Source: Edaphobacter aggregans DSM 19364 (GTDB lineage Bacteria; Acidobacteriota; Terriglobia; Terriglobales; Acidobacteriaceae). From it: a stretch of 64,000 bases of DNA. The stretch's first letter is position 1. Each line of letters begins with the position of its first letter. The stretch lies in contig NZ_JQKI01000001.1 in the NCBI RefSeq assembly GCF_000745965.1, forward strand, positions 1 to 64,000, read 5' to 3'. Positions 37,403 to 46,000 of this stretch are shown here, piece after piece. The notes under the pieces are model-generated. The model was not told the DNA's origin. It searched no databases and saw only the letters and a program-made list of their open reading frames with translations. A program made the position numbers and the translations under genes.

Positions 37403-38062
37403 CTAAAAGCGAAGCAACAGCCCACCTGTTAAGACAACATTATTCTGCCGCGAACTGATCGTGGGAACACCGTAGTTCGGCTGTCCGGAATAGAAGTCAC
37501 GCACTTCAAAGCGCGCGCCAATCGGAAGCTTTTCAAGGACAGGAATCCCACTCAGGCGGATCAGTGTTTTTGTATCCACGCCTCCACCGAACTCGAACGT
37601 TCCGGTGCTGCCCTGGCCGGTGACATCAACACTGCCCGCGCGCGGTTGTTTCGGAGCGAAGTTGGCATATCCGCCGCCGAACAGGAGCCACGGCTGCAAG
37701 GCTCCATCGGCGTTGAACTTCACCCGCACATGCGGTGTGAGAAACAGATAAGCGTACTGAGGGCTGACGTCCGCAGCAGGGTAGCTGGCCTTCACATCGA
37801 AGGGCGATGCGAGAAAGTCGATGCCTGCATACACAGCGATCTGACGGCCGATGAGCCGCCGGTCGTACTCCGCGCCGAACGCAAGACTCGAGTTCAGGTT
37901 GACATCACCGCCTCCCCTCAGCTCGATCGACGGAGTCAACGTCGCGCCAACGACCAGCCCGACCTCATTCTTCAGAGTGGGATCGGACGATTGTGCATGC
38001 GCCGCAGATGCTATCAGCGGAACAAGCACGCACAGGACAACACCTATGACAAATCTCTTCAT
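37403..38062 (-). CDS. Outer-membrane beta-barrel protein, hypothetical
   Basis: 219 aa from the ATG at 38062, which has AAAGGTGG upstream and starts a signal peptide ending AAHAQ. The body alternates hydrophobic and polar residues with many Gly and Tyr (LAFGAEYDRRLIGRQIAVYA, PWLLFGGGYANF), and ends GGLLLRF with a terminal Phe, the barrel-assembly signal. Resembles OmpA-like/porin-family small barrels. Function unknown. Confidence 0.8.
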   Translation of the reverse strand: MKRFVIGVVLCVLVPLIASAAHAQSSDPTLKNEVGLVVGATLTPSIELRGGGDVNLNSSLAFGAEYDRRLIGRQIAVYAGIDFLASPFDVKASYPAADVSPQYAYLFLTPHVRVKFNADGALQPWLLFGGGYANFAPKQPRAGSVDVTGQGSTGTFEFGGGVDTKTLIRLSGIPVLEKLPIGARFEVRDFYSGQPNYGVPTISSRQNNVVLTGGLLLRF

Positions 38063-38344
38063 CTCTGTCCACCTTTCTGCCGGTGAACCTGCAGCCAGAC
38101 ACGGCCTCGCCGTATCGCTGCGCGGCCTACGCGAGCAACTGGAAAACAGCGCAAATTTTTGCGACGAGCTAGCTGGCAGCCGGCACTCGTAACGCCGTCC
38201 TGCCTTGGAATGGTCCTCTTGGAAAGCCCGCTTAGGAAGCCCGCCGAACCACTTCACCCATGAGAGTCCGGCAAGAACAAAAAGTAACAACTCGCTCACG
38301 GGGCAAAGTGTGACCTGACCGTGGCACTCTTCGCCACCGGCTTC

Positions 38345-38437
38345 GCGCTTCCAGACGCCTTTGCTGTTGCCTTTTGGCGGTTGCCTTTGCCGTTGCCGTT
38401 GTTGTTGCCCTTGCCGTTGTCGTTGCCCTTGCTTCTG
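38345..38437. repeat. TTGCNG low-complexity tract, second copy
   Basis: About 93 bases of TTGCCG/TTGCCT/TTGTTG hexamers, ending with the same 18-mer (38429-38446) as the tract at 16740-16981. Apparent open frames through it are artefacts. Confidence 0.75.
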
Positions 38438-38443
38438 AGGTAG

Positions 38444-38499
38444 GCCGGGGCTTCAGCCCCGGCATCTCATCCCCCAAATAACAGGGGCTTCAGCCCCTG
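38444..38499. repeat. Paired GC-rich palindromes, second copy
   Basis: GCCGGGGC-TTCA-GCCCCGGC (38444-38463) and CAGGGGC-TTCA-GCCCCTG (38482-38499), in the same order as at 16991-17046. A GTCATTCTGAGCC box follows at 38566-38600. The 38063-38899 interval is otherwise without genes. Confidence 0.65.
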
Positions 38500-38653
38500 A
38501 GGTATGCCTCAGCCGCAATCCGCCAAAGACCCTGCAGGCGCCCAACCATCACGCCCACCTCACCCGTCATTCTGAGCCGAAGGCGAAGAATCTCAGTAGT
38601 TCGTCCAAGTCGCCACCGCGCCATGGCCCAAAGAACTAAAGACCAAAAAATGT

Positions 38654-38925
38654 TGTCAAGCCCCCAAAACCCCTCATCCCACGAACAAACCACATAAAAT
38701 AAGCCACATACGCCCAAAAAATAAATCTGGAAAAAGCGCCGATTCACCCACCCACCCCGGCTATCCTTAAACCAGTAAGAGAAAAGCCCCGGCCACCAAC
38801 CCGGGGCTAACTCATTTAGATTCAAGATTTTTGCCCATAACCCACATAGAATCAAGATTTTAGCCCAACAAAGCAGACATCTCTCTGAAAACAGATACTT
38901 TACCGCGAAACAGGGGGGAGGGAGG
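38654..38925 (-). repeat. Dispersed intergenic element, copy 3
   Basis: It starts at TGTCAAGCCCCC (38654-38665), then AATAAATCTGGAAAAAGCGC to CACCC, with GCGCCG (38736-38741), TATCCT (38762-38767), a hairpin (38785-38808) and a G-rich end (38911-38925). The G-rich end overlaps the 3' end of the DUF3037 gene by 26 bases and encodes its last residues. It also holds an internal imperfect repeat GA(T/A)TCAAGATTTTTGCCCA (38819-38870). Confidence 0.7.
38785..38808 (-). terminator. Terminator of the HipA-DUF3037 unit
   Basis: An 8-bp stem AGCCCCGG / CCGGGGCT with an eight-base loop, followed on the minus strand by TTTCTCTTACT. Part of dispersed element copy 3. Confidence 0.6.
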
Positions 38926-39310
38926 TTCCCAGCAGCCGCCGAGCGAGATCATCCACCATCTCCGACGGCTCCTCCTCGCACAACCCCGTATGAACCGGCG
39001 AAACCTGGATGATCGTGCTCCGCGGCGAGACCAGCCAGTGAAACCGCTCCCGCTGCGACAGCCGCGCAATCGGTCCCGCTGAAGCATCGCCAGCCGCGAT
39101 CTTCGGAATCGCCTCCAGATGCCGCCGCACCAGTTCCACGTCCGTCTCCGGCCAAAGCGCCCTCAACCGCGCCTCGTCCACCACAACCCGAGCCTCAAGA
39201 AACCGGCGCTCGAGACAAAACACAATCACGCCCGCGTTGATAAACTCCCCTCGCTCCACGCGAGGAACCACGCGCACCACCGCATAATCAAACGAGCTCG
39301 GAACGGGCAC
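38900..39310 (-). CDS. DUF3037-domain protein
   Basis: 136 aa from a GTG at 39310 that has AGGAGG with 6-nt spacing inside the end of the upstream gene; an in-frame TTG at 39328 is a worse start. The conserved start SFDYAVVRVVPRVERGEFINAGVIVFC is clear (residues about 5-31). It overlaps the HipA-like kinase gene by 23 bases, so the two are translationally coupled. DUF3037 proteins are often neighbours of HipA-like kinases; their role is unknown. The last codons lie in dispersed element copy 3. Confidence 0.88.
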   Translation of the reverse strand: MPVPSSFDYAVVRVVPRVERGEFINAGVIVFCLERRFLEARVVVDEARLRALWPETDVELVRRHLEAIPKIAAGDASAGPIARLSQRERFHWLVSPRSTIIQVSPVHTGLCEEEPSEMVDDLARRLLGTSLPPVSR

Positions 39311-40085
39311 GATTCGCCTCCTCCACAAACCTCGCCGAAGCCTTCAGCCGGCGCGAAAAGAAATCCGAATACACCGCACGCTTCTCCCCAGCGCTCAAAC
39401 CATCGCGCCCTTGAGTTGTATCGCGCAGCAGCCACTTGTCCGGAACCACCTCAAGAATCTCGGCGATCCACTCCGTCGTCAACCGCAGCCGAGCCCGCTC
39501 ATCCGCCTCTTCCAGCGCGCTCGCCCACTGCAGCAGAACATGATGCTTCACCTCACGAAACGGAGATTCAGCGCGTTCCAGCATCGTCTCCCAGTCATGG
39601 TGAACGTAGATCGAAGCTCCATGATCGATGAAGTAAAGCTCGCGATGCCAGCACAGCAGGTTCGCATTCCGCGGCGTGCGATCCACGTTCATCACGAACG
39701 CATCGAACCAAACCGCCATCGAAGCCGTCTCCGCATCCGCCGCATCGCAAGCCGCCGGATCAAACATCGTCGCGCCGGGAAGAAAGTCCAGCGCAAGGTT
39801 CAGCCCAACGCTCGCCTTCAGCAGATCGCGAATCTCCTGATCCGGCTCATTGCGCCCCAGCGCCGAATCGACCTCCATAAACACCAGCTCCGGAACATTC
39901 AGCCCCAGCTCGCGGCCGATCTCGCCCGCAACCAGCTCTGCAACCAGCGCCAGCGGACCTTGTCCCGCACCGCGAAACTTCAGCACATAAAGCCCAAGAT
40001 CGTCCGCAGCGACGATCGCCGGAAGGCTTCCGCCCTCGCGCAGCGCCGTCACATACTGCGTCGCCCGTACCGTCCGCAACTCCAT
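39288..40085 (-). CDS. HipA-like protein kinase
   Basis: 265 aa, close to the HipA C-terminal kinase lobe without the N-terminal subdomain of full HipA. The Lys strand is LGLYVLKFRGAGQG (about 31-44), the catalytic loop reads NVDRTPRNANLL, and the metal-binding Asp is in YFIDHGASIY. It lacks the HipB antitoxin partner. Instead DUF3037 follows with a 23-base overlap. May be a stand-alone Ser/Thr kinase or a toxin-like regulator; activity is not shown. Confidence 0.87.
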   Translation of the reverse strand: MELRTVRATQYVTALREGGSLPAIVAADDLGLYVLKFRGAGQGPLALVAELVAGEIGRELGLNVPELVFMEVDSALGRNEPDQEIRDLLKASVGLNLALDFLPGATMFDPAACDAADAETASMAVWFDAFVMNVDRTPRNANLLCWHRELYFIDHGASIYVHHDWETMLERAESPFREVKHHVLLQWASALEEADERARLRLTTEWIAEILEVVPDKWLLRDTTQGRDGLSAGEKRAVYSDFFSRRLKASARFVEEANRARSELV

Positions 40086-40125
40086 CCATCAAGTGTAGCG
40101 GCGGCGAACGCGAGCGGAGAAAGCT

Positions 40126-42210
40126 CTAGTTGCCCGAAGCCGTCTTCGTGCCCTTCGCCTCGAACTGCTCGTTCATCCACAGCTTCAGCGAGTCAAGGCT
40201 CTGCTCGCGGCCCAGGAAGTCCTTCACCAGCTGCGTCGCCGGCTTCGAAGCTCCCGGATCCAGCACCGTCCTGCGATACCGCATCGCCGCTGGACCGCCC
40301 AGCAGGTTCGCCTTGTCGAACTGCGCAAAGAAGTCCACCGCGATCACCTTGTCCAACATGTACGTGTAGTAGTTCGACGAGTAGCCCGTCAGATGCGTGA
40401 AGCTCGCATAACCCCTGTTTCCGTCCACAAACGTCGCGCGAGAGAATCGCTCGGCGTCCTGCCGCCACAGAGCATCGAAGTCCACATCCGCCGGCGCACG
40501 ATCATGCAGCTGCAGCGAGTACGTCGAATACAGCAGCTGTCTCTGCACCCAGTTGCCGCGCCCGTACGCTCCGGCCGCGTTCATCTTCTCCACCAGAGAG
40601 CGCGGAATCACCGCTCCGGTCTTATAGTCCTTGCCGAACGCCGACAGAACTCCGTAGTCGCGGAACATCTCCTCCAGCATCTGCGAAGAAGCCTCGACAA
40701 AGTCGCCCTCGACATTGAATCCGCCGCCGTTCGACCACTGTCCCTGGCTGCCAAGAATGTGGTGCATCAGGTGACCGAACTCATGGAAGAAAGTCACCAC
40801 CTCGCTGTACTCCATCAGTCCGGGATCGCCCGCAACGCCGCCCGAGAAGTTGCAGATCAGCACACCCTCGGGAATCTGCCTTCCGCGAATCCCCGGAACC
40901 ACCGGAGCCGACGAAAACCACTTGTCCTTGCCCTCGCGCGGGTGCATGTCCAGATAGATCCGTCCCAGCTTCTTATGATCGGAACCCACAGCGTCGAAGA
41001 CGTCGTACGTCGACACCGACTTATCCCACGTCTTCGCACCGGGAACCGCCTTGAACTCCACGTGGAACAGACGCGCCGCCGTCGTCAGGATTCCCTCCTG
41101 CACCTGCGTGTAGGGAAAGTAAGGCCGCACGCTCTGCGCGTCGAAGTCGTACTTCGCCCGGCGATATTGCTCCGCCCAGTAGCCATAGTCCGAGGCGAGG
41201 ATGTTCTTCAATCCCGGCTGCTGGCTCTGCGCATAGGCAAGCAGAACGTCGTACTCCTTGTCCGCGATGTCGTGCGAGGCCTCGTCCACCTGCTTCAGAA
41301 ACGCCTTCAGGTTGTTCGCCGAGCCTATCATCTGGTCGGCCATCGCGAAGTCCGCGAAGGTCACGTAGCCCAGCGTCGTCGCCAGCTCCTGCCGCGTCTC
41401 CAGAATGCTCTTCAGCACCGCGACGTTCTTCGGATACGCTCGCTCGTTGTATGCGATGTACATCCGCTTGCGCAGATCGGCGCTCTTGGCGAAGCTGATC
41501 ACCGGCGTAAAGTCCGGAGAGTCCGTGGTCAGCGTATAGCTGCCGTCGGCTTTGGGCTTGTGCCGCGTGATGTAGTCCTCCGGCAAGCCGTCCAGCTCAG
41601 CCTTCGCCGCGCTGATCTCCAGCTTGCCGTCCGCGACATTGCGCCCGAAGACCAGCGACTGCTCGGTGATCTTGTCCTGCAGCTGGCGAATCTTCGCCCG
41701 CGTTGCGTCGTCCTTGTCCACGCCCGCAAGCCGGTACTCCAGCAGCGCGCGCTCCACGTAGTGCTTCGTCGCCGCGTCATTCGCAGGCAGCGGAACCGCC
41801 GACAGCGCCTTGTACACCGCCTGGTTCAGGTTCAGCTCCGTCTGGACCGACGAGATCTTCGCCACCAGCGCCTGCCCCTTGTCGCGCAGCGGAGCCGCAT
41901 CGCCGACCGCATACATCAGATAGGCCTCGTTACCCGCCAGATTAAGCTCGTTCAAAGCATCGTCGTACGCGCGAACCGTATTCGCCACCGTGTGCTCGCC
42001 CTTCACCGCCGTCACCTTGTCGATGTCGGCCTTCACTGCGGCCAGCCGCGCATTCACCCATGTCTCGAGCGCCGCCGGATCGGCTCCTCCGGCCCACGCA
42101 TGCAGCGGATCCGGCTTCTGCGCGCGAGCCCCGGCAGAGAGAGCAACCAACAAAGCAGCAGTAACTCCGCCACGAACGACGCTGTTCCGCGCAAGACGAG
42201 AGCTGACCAT
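40126..42210 (-). CDS. M3-family metallopeptidase (Dcp/oligopeptidase-like)
   Basis: 694 aa with a signal peptide ending near residue 30 (GARAQ). The zinc site HEFGHLMHH is at residues 476-484 with the downstream Glu in EGDFVEASSQML. Helix-rich throughout, as in oligopeptidase A/dipeptidyl carboxypeptidase. GGAGG precedes the ATG at 42210; a longer frame from 42273 would hide the signal peptide. It is secreted, unlike cytoplasmic OpdA, so it probably digests periplasmic or external peptides. Confidence 0.94.
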   Translation of the reverse strand: MVSSRLARNSVVRGGVTAALLVALSAGARAQKPDPLHAWAGGADPAALETWVNARLAAVKADIDKVTAVKGEHTVANTVRAYDDALNELNLAGNEAYLMYAVGDAAPLRDKGQALVAKISSVQTELNLNQAVYKALSAVPLPANDAATKHYVERALLEYRLAGVDKDDATRAKIRQLQDKITEQSLVFGRNVADGKLEISAAKAELDGLPEDYITRHKPKADGSYTLTTDSPDFTPVISFAKSADLRKRMYIAYNERAYPKNVAVLKSILETRQELATTLGYVTFADFAMADQMIGSANNLKAFLKQVDEASHDIADKEYDVLLAYAQSQQPGLKNILASDYGYWAEQYRRAKYDFDAQSVRPYFPYTQVQEGILTTAARLFHVEFKAVPGAKTWDKSVSTYDVFDAVGSDHKKLGRIYLDMHPREGKDKWFSSAPVVPGIRGRQIPEGVLICNFSGGVAGDPGLMEYSEVVTFFHEFGHLMHHILGSQGQWSNGGGFNVEGDFVEASSQMLEEMFRDYGVLSAFGKDYKTGAVIPRSLVEKMNAAGAYGRGNWVQRQLLYSTYSLQLHDRAPADVDFDALWRQDAERFSRATFVDGNRGYASFTHLTGYSSNYYTYMLDKVIAVDFFAQFDKANLLGGPAAMRYRRTVLDPGASKPATQLVKDFLGREQSLDSLKLWMNEQFEAKGTKTASGN

Positions 42211-42298
42211 GAAATCCTCCAAAGAGAACCGAAGCTTCGGCGAATAGAGTGTTGTACCGGCGAGTATACCCAACGATTCCGCGGCTACCTAGACAAAC

Positions 42299-42350
42299 GT
42301 GACGCCTGCATAGACCTACGTGACGCCTGCATAGACCTACGTGACGCCCG
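42299..42350. repeat. 21-bp tandem repeat, about 2.5 copies
   Basis: GTGACGCCTGCATAGACCTAC at 42299-42319 and 42320-42340, then a 10-base partial copy. It lies between the divergent M3 peptidase and UPF0303 genes. Confidence 0.85.
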
Positions 42351-42409
42351 TGCTTCCTTCAGTGACCCGCTGCGCCCGCCGAGGCTCGGCTGCATTTATC
42401 CTTGCACGC

Positions 42410-42910
42410 ATGGCCATCGCCGAAGACCTCGCACACGTCATCCATCAGGAGTCTGAACTTCGACTCCCACACTTCTACCACAACGACGCCTGGGAGCTCG
42501 GGCTTCTGCTCCGCAATCTCGCCGTCTCCCGCAGCCACACCCTCGTCATCGACATCCGCCGCTTCGGCCAGCCCTCGCAGCCGCTCTTCTACACCGCGCT
42601 GCCCGGAACCACGCCCGACAACGCCCGCTGGGTCGAGCGCAAAGCGAACCTCGTCGCGCGCTTCCACCGCAGCTCCTACCAACTCGGCCTCTTCCTCGCT
42701 CAGAACAAAACCACCTTCGCCGAGAAGTATTCGCTGCCGGACGCCGACTACGCCGCGCATGGCGGCAGCTTCCCGCTCCACGTCACAGGCGCCGGCATCA
42801 TCGGAGCAGTCACCGTCTCCGGCCTCCCCCAGCGCGAGGACCACAACCTCGTCGTCGAAGCACTCTGCCTCACCCTCAAACGCGACCCCGCCTCGCTGCG
42901 CCTCCCCTGA
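42410..42910 (+). CDS. UPF0303/heme-degrading-domain family protein
   Basis: 166 aa. Matches the UPF0303 (HbpS-like) family along its length: VIDIRRFGQPSQPLFYTALP, then GTTPDNARWVERK, DADYAAHGGSFPLHV and TVSGLPQREDHNLVVEAL. HbpS relatives bind heme or cobalamin-like ligands; the function of this branch is not established. ATG at 42410 gives the standard length. No signal peptide, so cytoplasmic. Confidence 0.88.
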   Translation: MAIAEDLAHVIHQESELRLPHFYHNDAWELGLLLRNLAVSRSHTLVIDIRRFGQPSQPLFYTALPGTTPDNARWVERKANLVARFHRSSYQLGLFLAQNKTTFAEKYSLPDADYAAHGGSFPLHVTGAGIIGAVTVSGLPQREDHNLVVEALCLTLKRDPASLRLP

Positions 42911-43031
42911 CCGCACACACGCGACAACATCCCGGCACAGCTTGTAGCATCGAATAAGAAGCACCGAAGGGAGCACCATGAAGGGCACAGACGTTCTCTA
43001 ACACAGCTTTCAATCTCTGCCGTGATTCCGA

Positions 43032-44340
43032 TTACTCCTTCGGCTTCGGCAGCGACGTAAGATAGGCCCTGACCTCCGCCTCGTACGACGTCACGGCGCT
43101 CTTCAGATCTTCATTCCGCTTGATCTTCGCCTGCCTCTCTGCCGCACTGTCGGTAGCAGCCGGCTGCGGATACTGATACTCGCCCGACGGCTTCATCTTG
43201 AACTCCGCCGTCACCTCGTACCAGTCGCGATCGAACGGCCGGTTGGCCTCGAAGTACACCGCCAGTTGCATAATCACCACCAGGTCCGTGTAGCAGTAGA
43301 AGCTTCGCCCCGGCTCCTCGTTCGGTTCCACGCCAGGAACTTTCCCTCCAGTTCCATCACCTCCGGCTGCGTCGCCAGCAGATAGCAGAATTGCCGGTAC
43401 GACATCTTCGCCGTCGTCCTCTCCAGCACCGCCTCCACGCACGTCGCCCCCAGCGCCTCGTCGCTGCCCAGCTTCAGGATCATCCACGCCGCTGAGGCCA
43501 CCTGCTCGCCCCTTCTGCTCTTGAAGAAGAACTGCCCACGCCGCTTGCGGAGAATATCCATGCGCAGCAGAAGAAACAGAAACTCGAAGAGCAGCCGCCG
43601 CATCTGCTCCGGCGGTGCCGTCGCCCATCCGCCACGCGCGTGCGCTCCACCGCGCGCAGGCTGCGCACAATCGGCAGATAGTGCCGCTCCGACAGCGAAT
43701 AAAAGTGCGGCAGGATCGTCTTCCAGATCTCCTGCCGCCGAGCCTCCACCGCCTGCTGCCGCTGCAGCCAGAAGCCGATCAGCTCCAGCAGCAGCGGCAG
43801 CGTGAAGACCGACAGCATCCTGCGCAGAAAGCGATCTCTCCGCTCCGCCTCCTCGTTCCGGATCAGGATCGGCGGACTCGCAATCGCGCCCTCGCGAACA
43901 AGATCGTCCGCGCCCTTCACCCGGTAGCGCACCGTCACGCGATAGCGTCCGCGGCCGGTCGAAGGCCGCAGCTCCACCGGAGCACTCTCGACCGATTCGC
44001 CCGGAGCCAGCGACCACGCCTTCAACTCGAGCGGCTGGTACCAGAACCCCGGCTCCTGCGCGTCCACAATCGCCAGCCCGCTGATCGTCTCGCCCGTGCC
44101 GTTTTCAAAGCGCACCGTCATGTGCGCAGCCTCGTCCGGACGAACGACGCTCGAATCCACCCACATCCGCACGCGCAGTTTGTTCATTCCCGGCAGAGCC
44201 GTCGAGACCGCCACCGCGCTCTGCCGGTCCTCCGCCGGAGCTCCAGGAAAGTGGTACATCAGACGCAGCCCAGCGACGACAATGAGCGCCGCCAGCACAG
44301 CCAGCAGCACGTCACGTCAGAGATGCCGCCTCGCCTGCAT
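43032..44340 (-). pseudogene. Membrane protein gene with nonsense codon and two frameshifts
   Basis: From ATG 44340 (AAGGAG upstream) the frame reads seven codons to an in-frame TGA (44317-44319), then continues as a membrane helix (about 20 residues from 44310) and a beta-rich extracytoplasmic domain (NKLRVRMWVDSSVVRPDE, VELRPSTGRGRYRVTV). A second helix (SVFTLPLLLELIGFWLQ) and a cytoplasmic region follow. The frame slips near 43624-43626 (a base missing from a G run) and again near 43324. After both corrections the C-terminus runs to KPKE at 43032. No family recognised. Three independent lesions argue for true decay. Confidence 0.8.
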
Positions 44341-44494
44341 CGCAGCTCCTTCCGACAGCACAGACTCAGGGCCCGGAGTTGCAGTCTCGCACCACCCGCG
44401 CGAGGCAGCCCATCGTAGCACGGGGATTCGCTCGCGACTGCCCGCCCGGAGACCTCCGCACAAATCCGCTCCCGAGCCGTGTTACCGTTCGAAG

Positions 44495-45952
44495 ATGCGC
44501 CGATTTACCCTGGCCCTTCTGGCCTTCTTCGCTCCCGTCCTCGCCTCCGCACAGATGCCCGTATCACCCGAGACCCGCGCCACCGTCGCACACATCATCG
44601 GCGACGTCATGGTCAACGGCCAGGCCTACGAGTACGACCGCCAGCTCGCCGACACCATCGGCCCGCGCCTCACCGGCTCCGACAATTACGTTCACGCCGT
44701 CGCCTGGGCCCAGCAGCAGTTCAAGTCGCTCGGCCTGGCCAACGTCCACACTGAGCCCTTCACCCTGAAGTCCGCATGGGAGCCCGAGACCGCCGCCACC
44801 GGCCGCATCGTCACGCCGCGCGTGCAGAACCTGCACATCTACTCGCTCGGCTGGAGCCCGTCCACAGCCGACGGCGGCATCAAGGGCAATGTCGTCTACC
44901 TCCAACACCTCACCAACGAAGGCATCGACGCCCAGAAGGATAAGCTCGCCGGAAACATCGTCCTCATCGACCGCGACTCCATCGGCGAGAGCCCCGCCTT
45001 CAGCCAGATCCTCCAGGCGCTCGACCACCTCAACAAGCTCGCGCCCAAGGCCCTGTTGCTGGTCGGCGGCCCGAACGGCAGCGAGTCCGCGACCGCGCTG
45101 ACCTTCGACGGCAGCATCTTCCGCTGCCCTACCGCGGAGGTCGGCGCCGAGGACACCTCGCTCATCCGGCGCATGCTCGACCACGTCCCCGTCTCCGTCG
45201 AGTTCTCGTTTAAGAACCGCATCCGCCAGGACGTCGAAGTGAACAATGTCGTCGCCGAGATCCCCGGACGCGATTTGCCTAACGAGGTCGTCATCATCGC
45301 CGGCCACCTCGACTCCTGGCATCCCGCCACCGGCGCACAGGACAACGGCACCGGCGCCTCCACCGTCATCGAGGCCGCGCGCGCCATCAAGGCCAGCGGC
45401 CGCGCACCACGCCGCACCATGCGCTTCATTCTCTTCGGCGGCGAAGAGCAGGGAATCCTCGGTTCAACGGCTTACGTGAACAACCACCGCGCCGACCTTC
45501 CCTCCATCGACTGCGTGCTCATCTCCGATACAGGAGCGCAGCCGGCCAAAGGCTGGTACCTGATGGGACGCGACGATGAGATGGACGCCCTCAAGAACGT
45601 CGAGCCGCTGCTCGCCGGCCTCGGCTCCAACGACACCACGCCCTCAACCGAGTTCCTATTCCAGACCGACCACATCAGCTTCGACTTGCTCGGCGTGCCC
45701 ACGCTCGTGCTCTGGAACGACACCGACAAGTACTTCAAGCTCCACCACAAAGCGTCCGACTCCTTCGACGCCATCAACCAGGCCGACTTGAACCAGGGCG
45801 CGGCCACCACCATCGCCACCGCCTACGCCATCGCCGACTCCGCCCAGCCCTTCGCCCCGCACCAGACACCCACACAGGTCGAGGAGTGGCTCAAGAAGGC
45901 GAAGCAGTGGGACGACTATCAGTTCTTCAAGAACGCCGGCGTCTTCCCATAG
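44495..45952 (+). CDS. M28-family aminopeptidase (zinc peptidase)
   Basis: 485 aa with a signal peptide (residues 1 to about 18, LASAQ). A PA-domain-like region precedes the catalytic domain. Zinc ligands are in AGHLDSWHPATGAQDNGTGAS, FGGEEQGILGS carries the catalytic Glu, and DHISFDLLGVPTLVLW with the following KYFKLHHKASDSFD provides the remaining ligands. Releases N-terminal amino acids from extracytoplasmic peptides. The start at 44495 is set by the signal peptide. Divergent from the decayed membrane gene. Confidence 0.93.
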   Translation: MRRFTLALLAFFAPVLASAQMPVSPETRATVAHIIGDVMVNGQAYEYDRQLADTIGPRLTGSDNYVHAVAWAQQQFKSLGLANVHTEPFTLKSAWEPETAATGRIVTPRVQNLHIYSLGWSPSTADGGIKGNVVYLQHLTNEGIDAQKDKLAGNIVLIDRDSIGESPAFSQILQALDHLNKLAPKALLLVGGPNGSESATALTFDGSIFRCPTAEVGAEDTSLIRRMLDHVPVSVEFSFKNRIRQDVEVNNVVAEIPGRDLPNEVVIIAGHLDSWHPATGAQDNGTGASTVIEAARAIKASGRAPRRTMRFILFGGEEQGILGSTAYVNNHRADLPSIDCVLISDTGAQPAKGWYLMGRDDEMDALKNVEPLLAGLGSNDTTPSTEFLFQTDHISFDLLGVPTLVLWNDTDKYFKLHHKASDSFDAINQADLNQGAATTIATAYAIADSAQPFAPHQTPTQVEEWLKKAKQWDDYQFFKNAGVFP

Positions 45953-46000
45953 AAACAACTCACTCCCACGATGAGGTGCGGGCTACACTGCACCTCACCC

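Noticed and set aside
38232..38477. Short open frame with Ala/Thr repeats sharing the MPGLKPRPTSEA start
   Set aside because: The shared start comes from the hairpin and 18-mer of the composite repeat, not from a protein family.
38566..38600. GTCATTCTGAGCC box as an insertion-sequence end
   Set aside because: No partner inverted end or target-site duplication is visible, and the same box occurs alone elsewhere; better described as a dispersed repeat.
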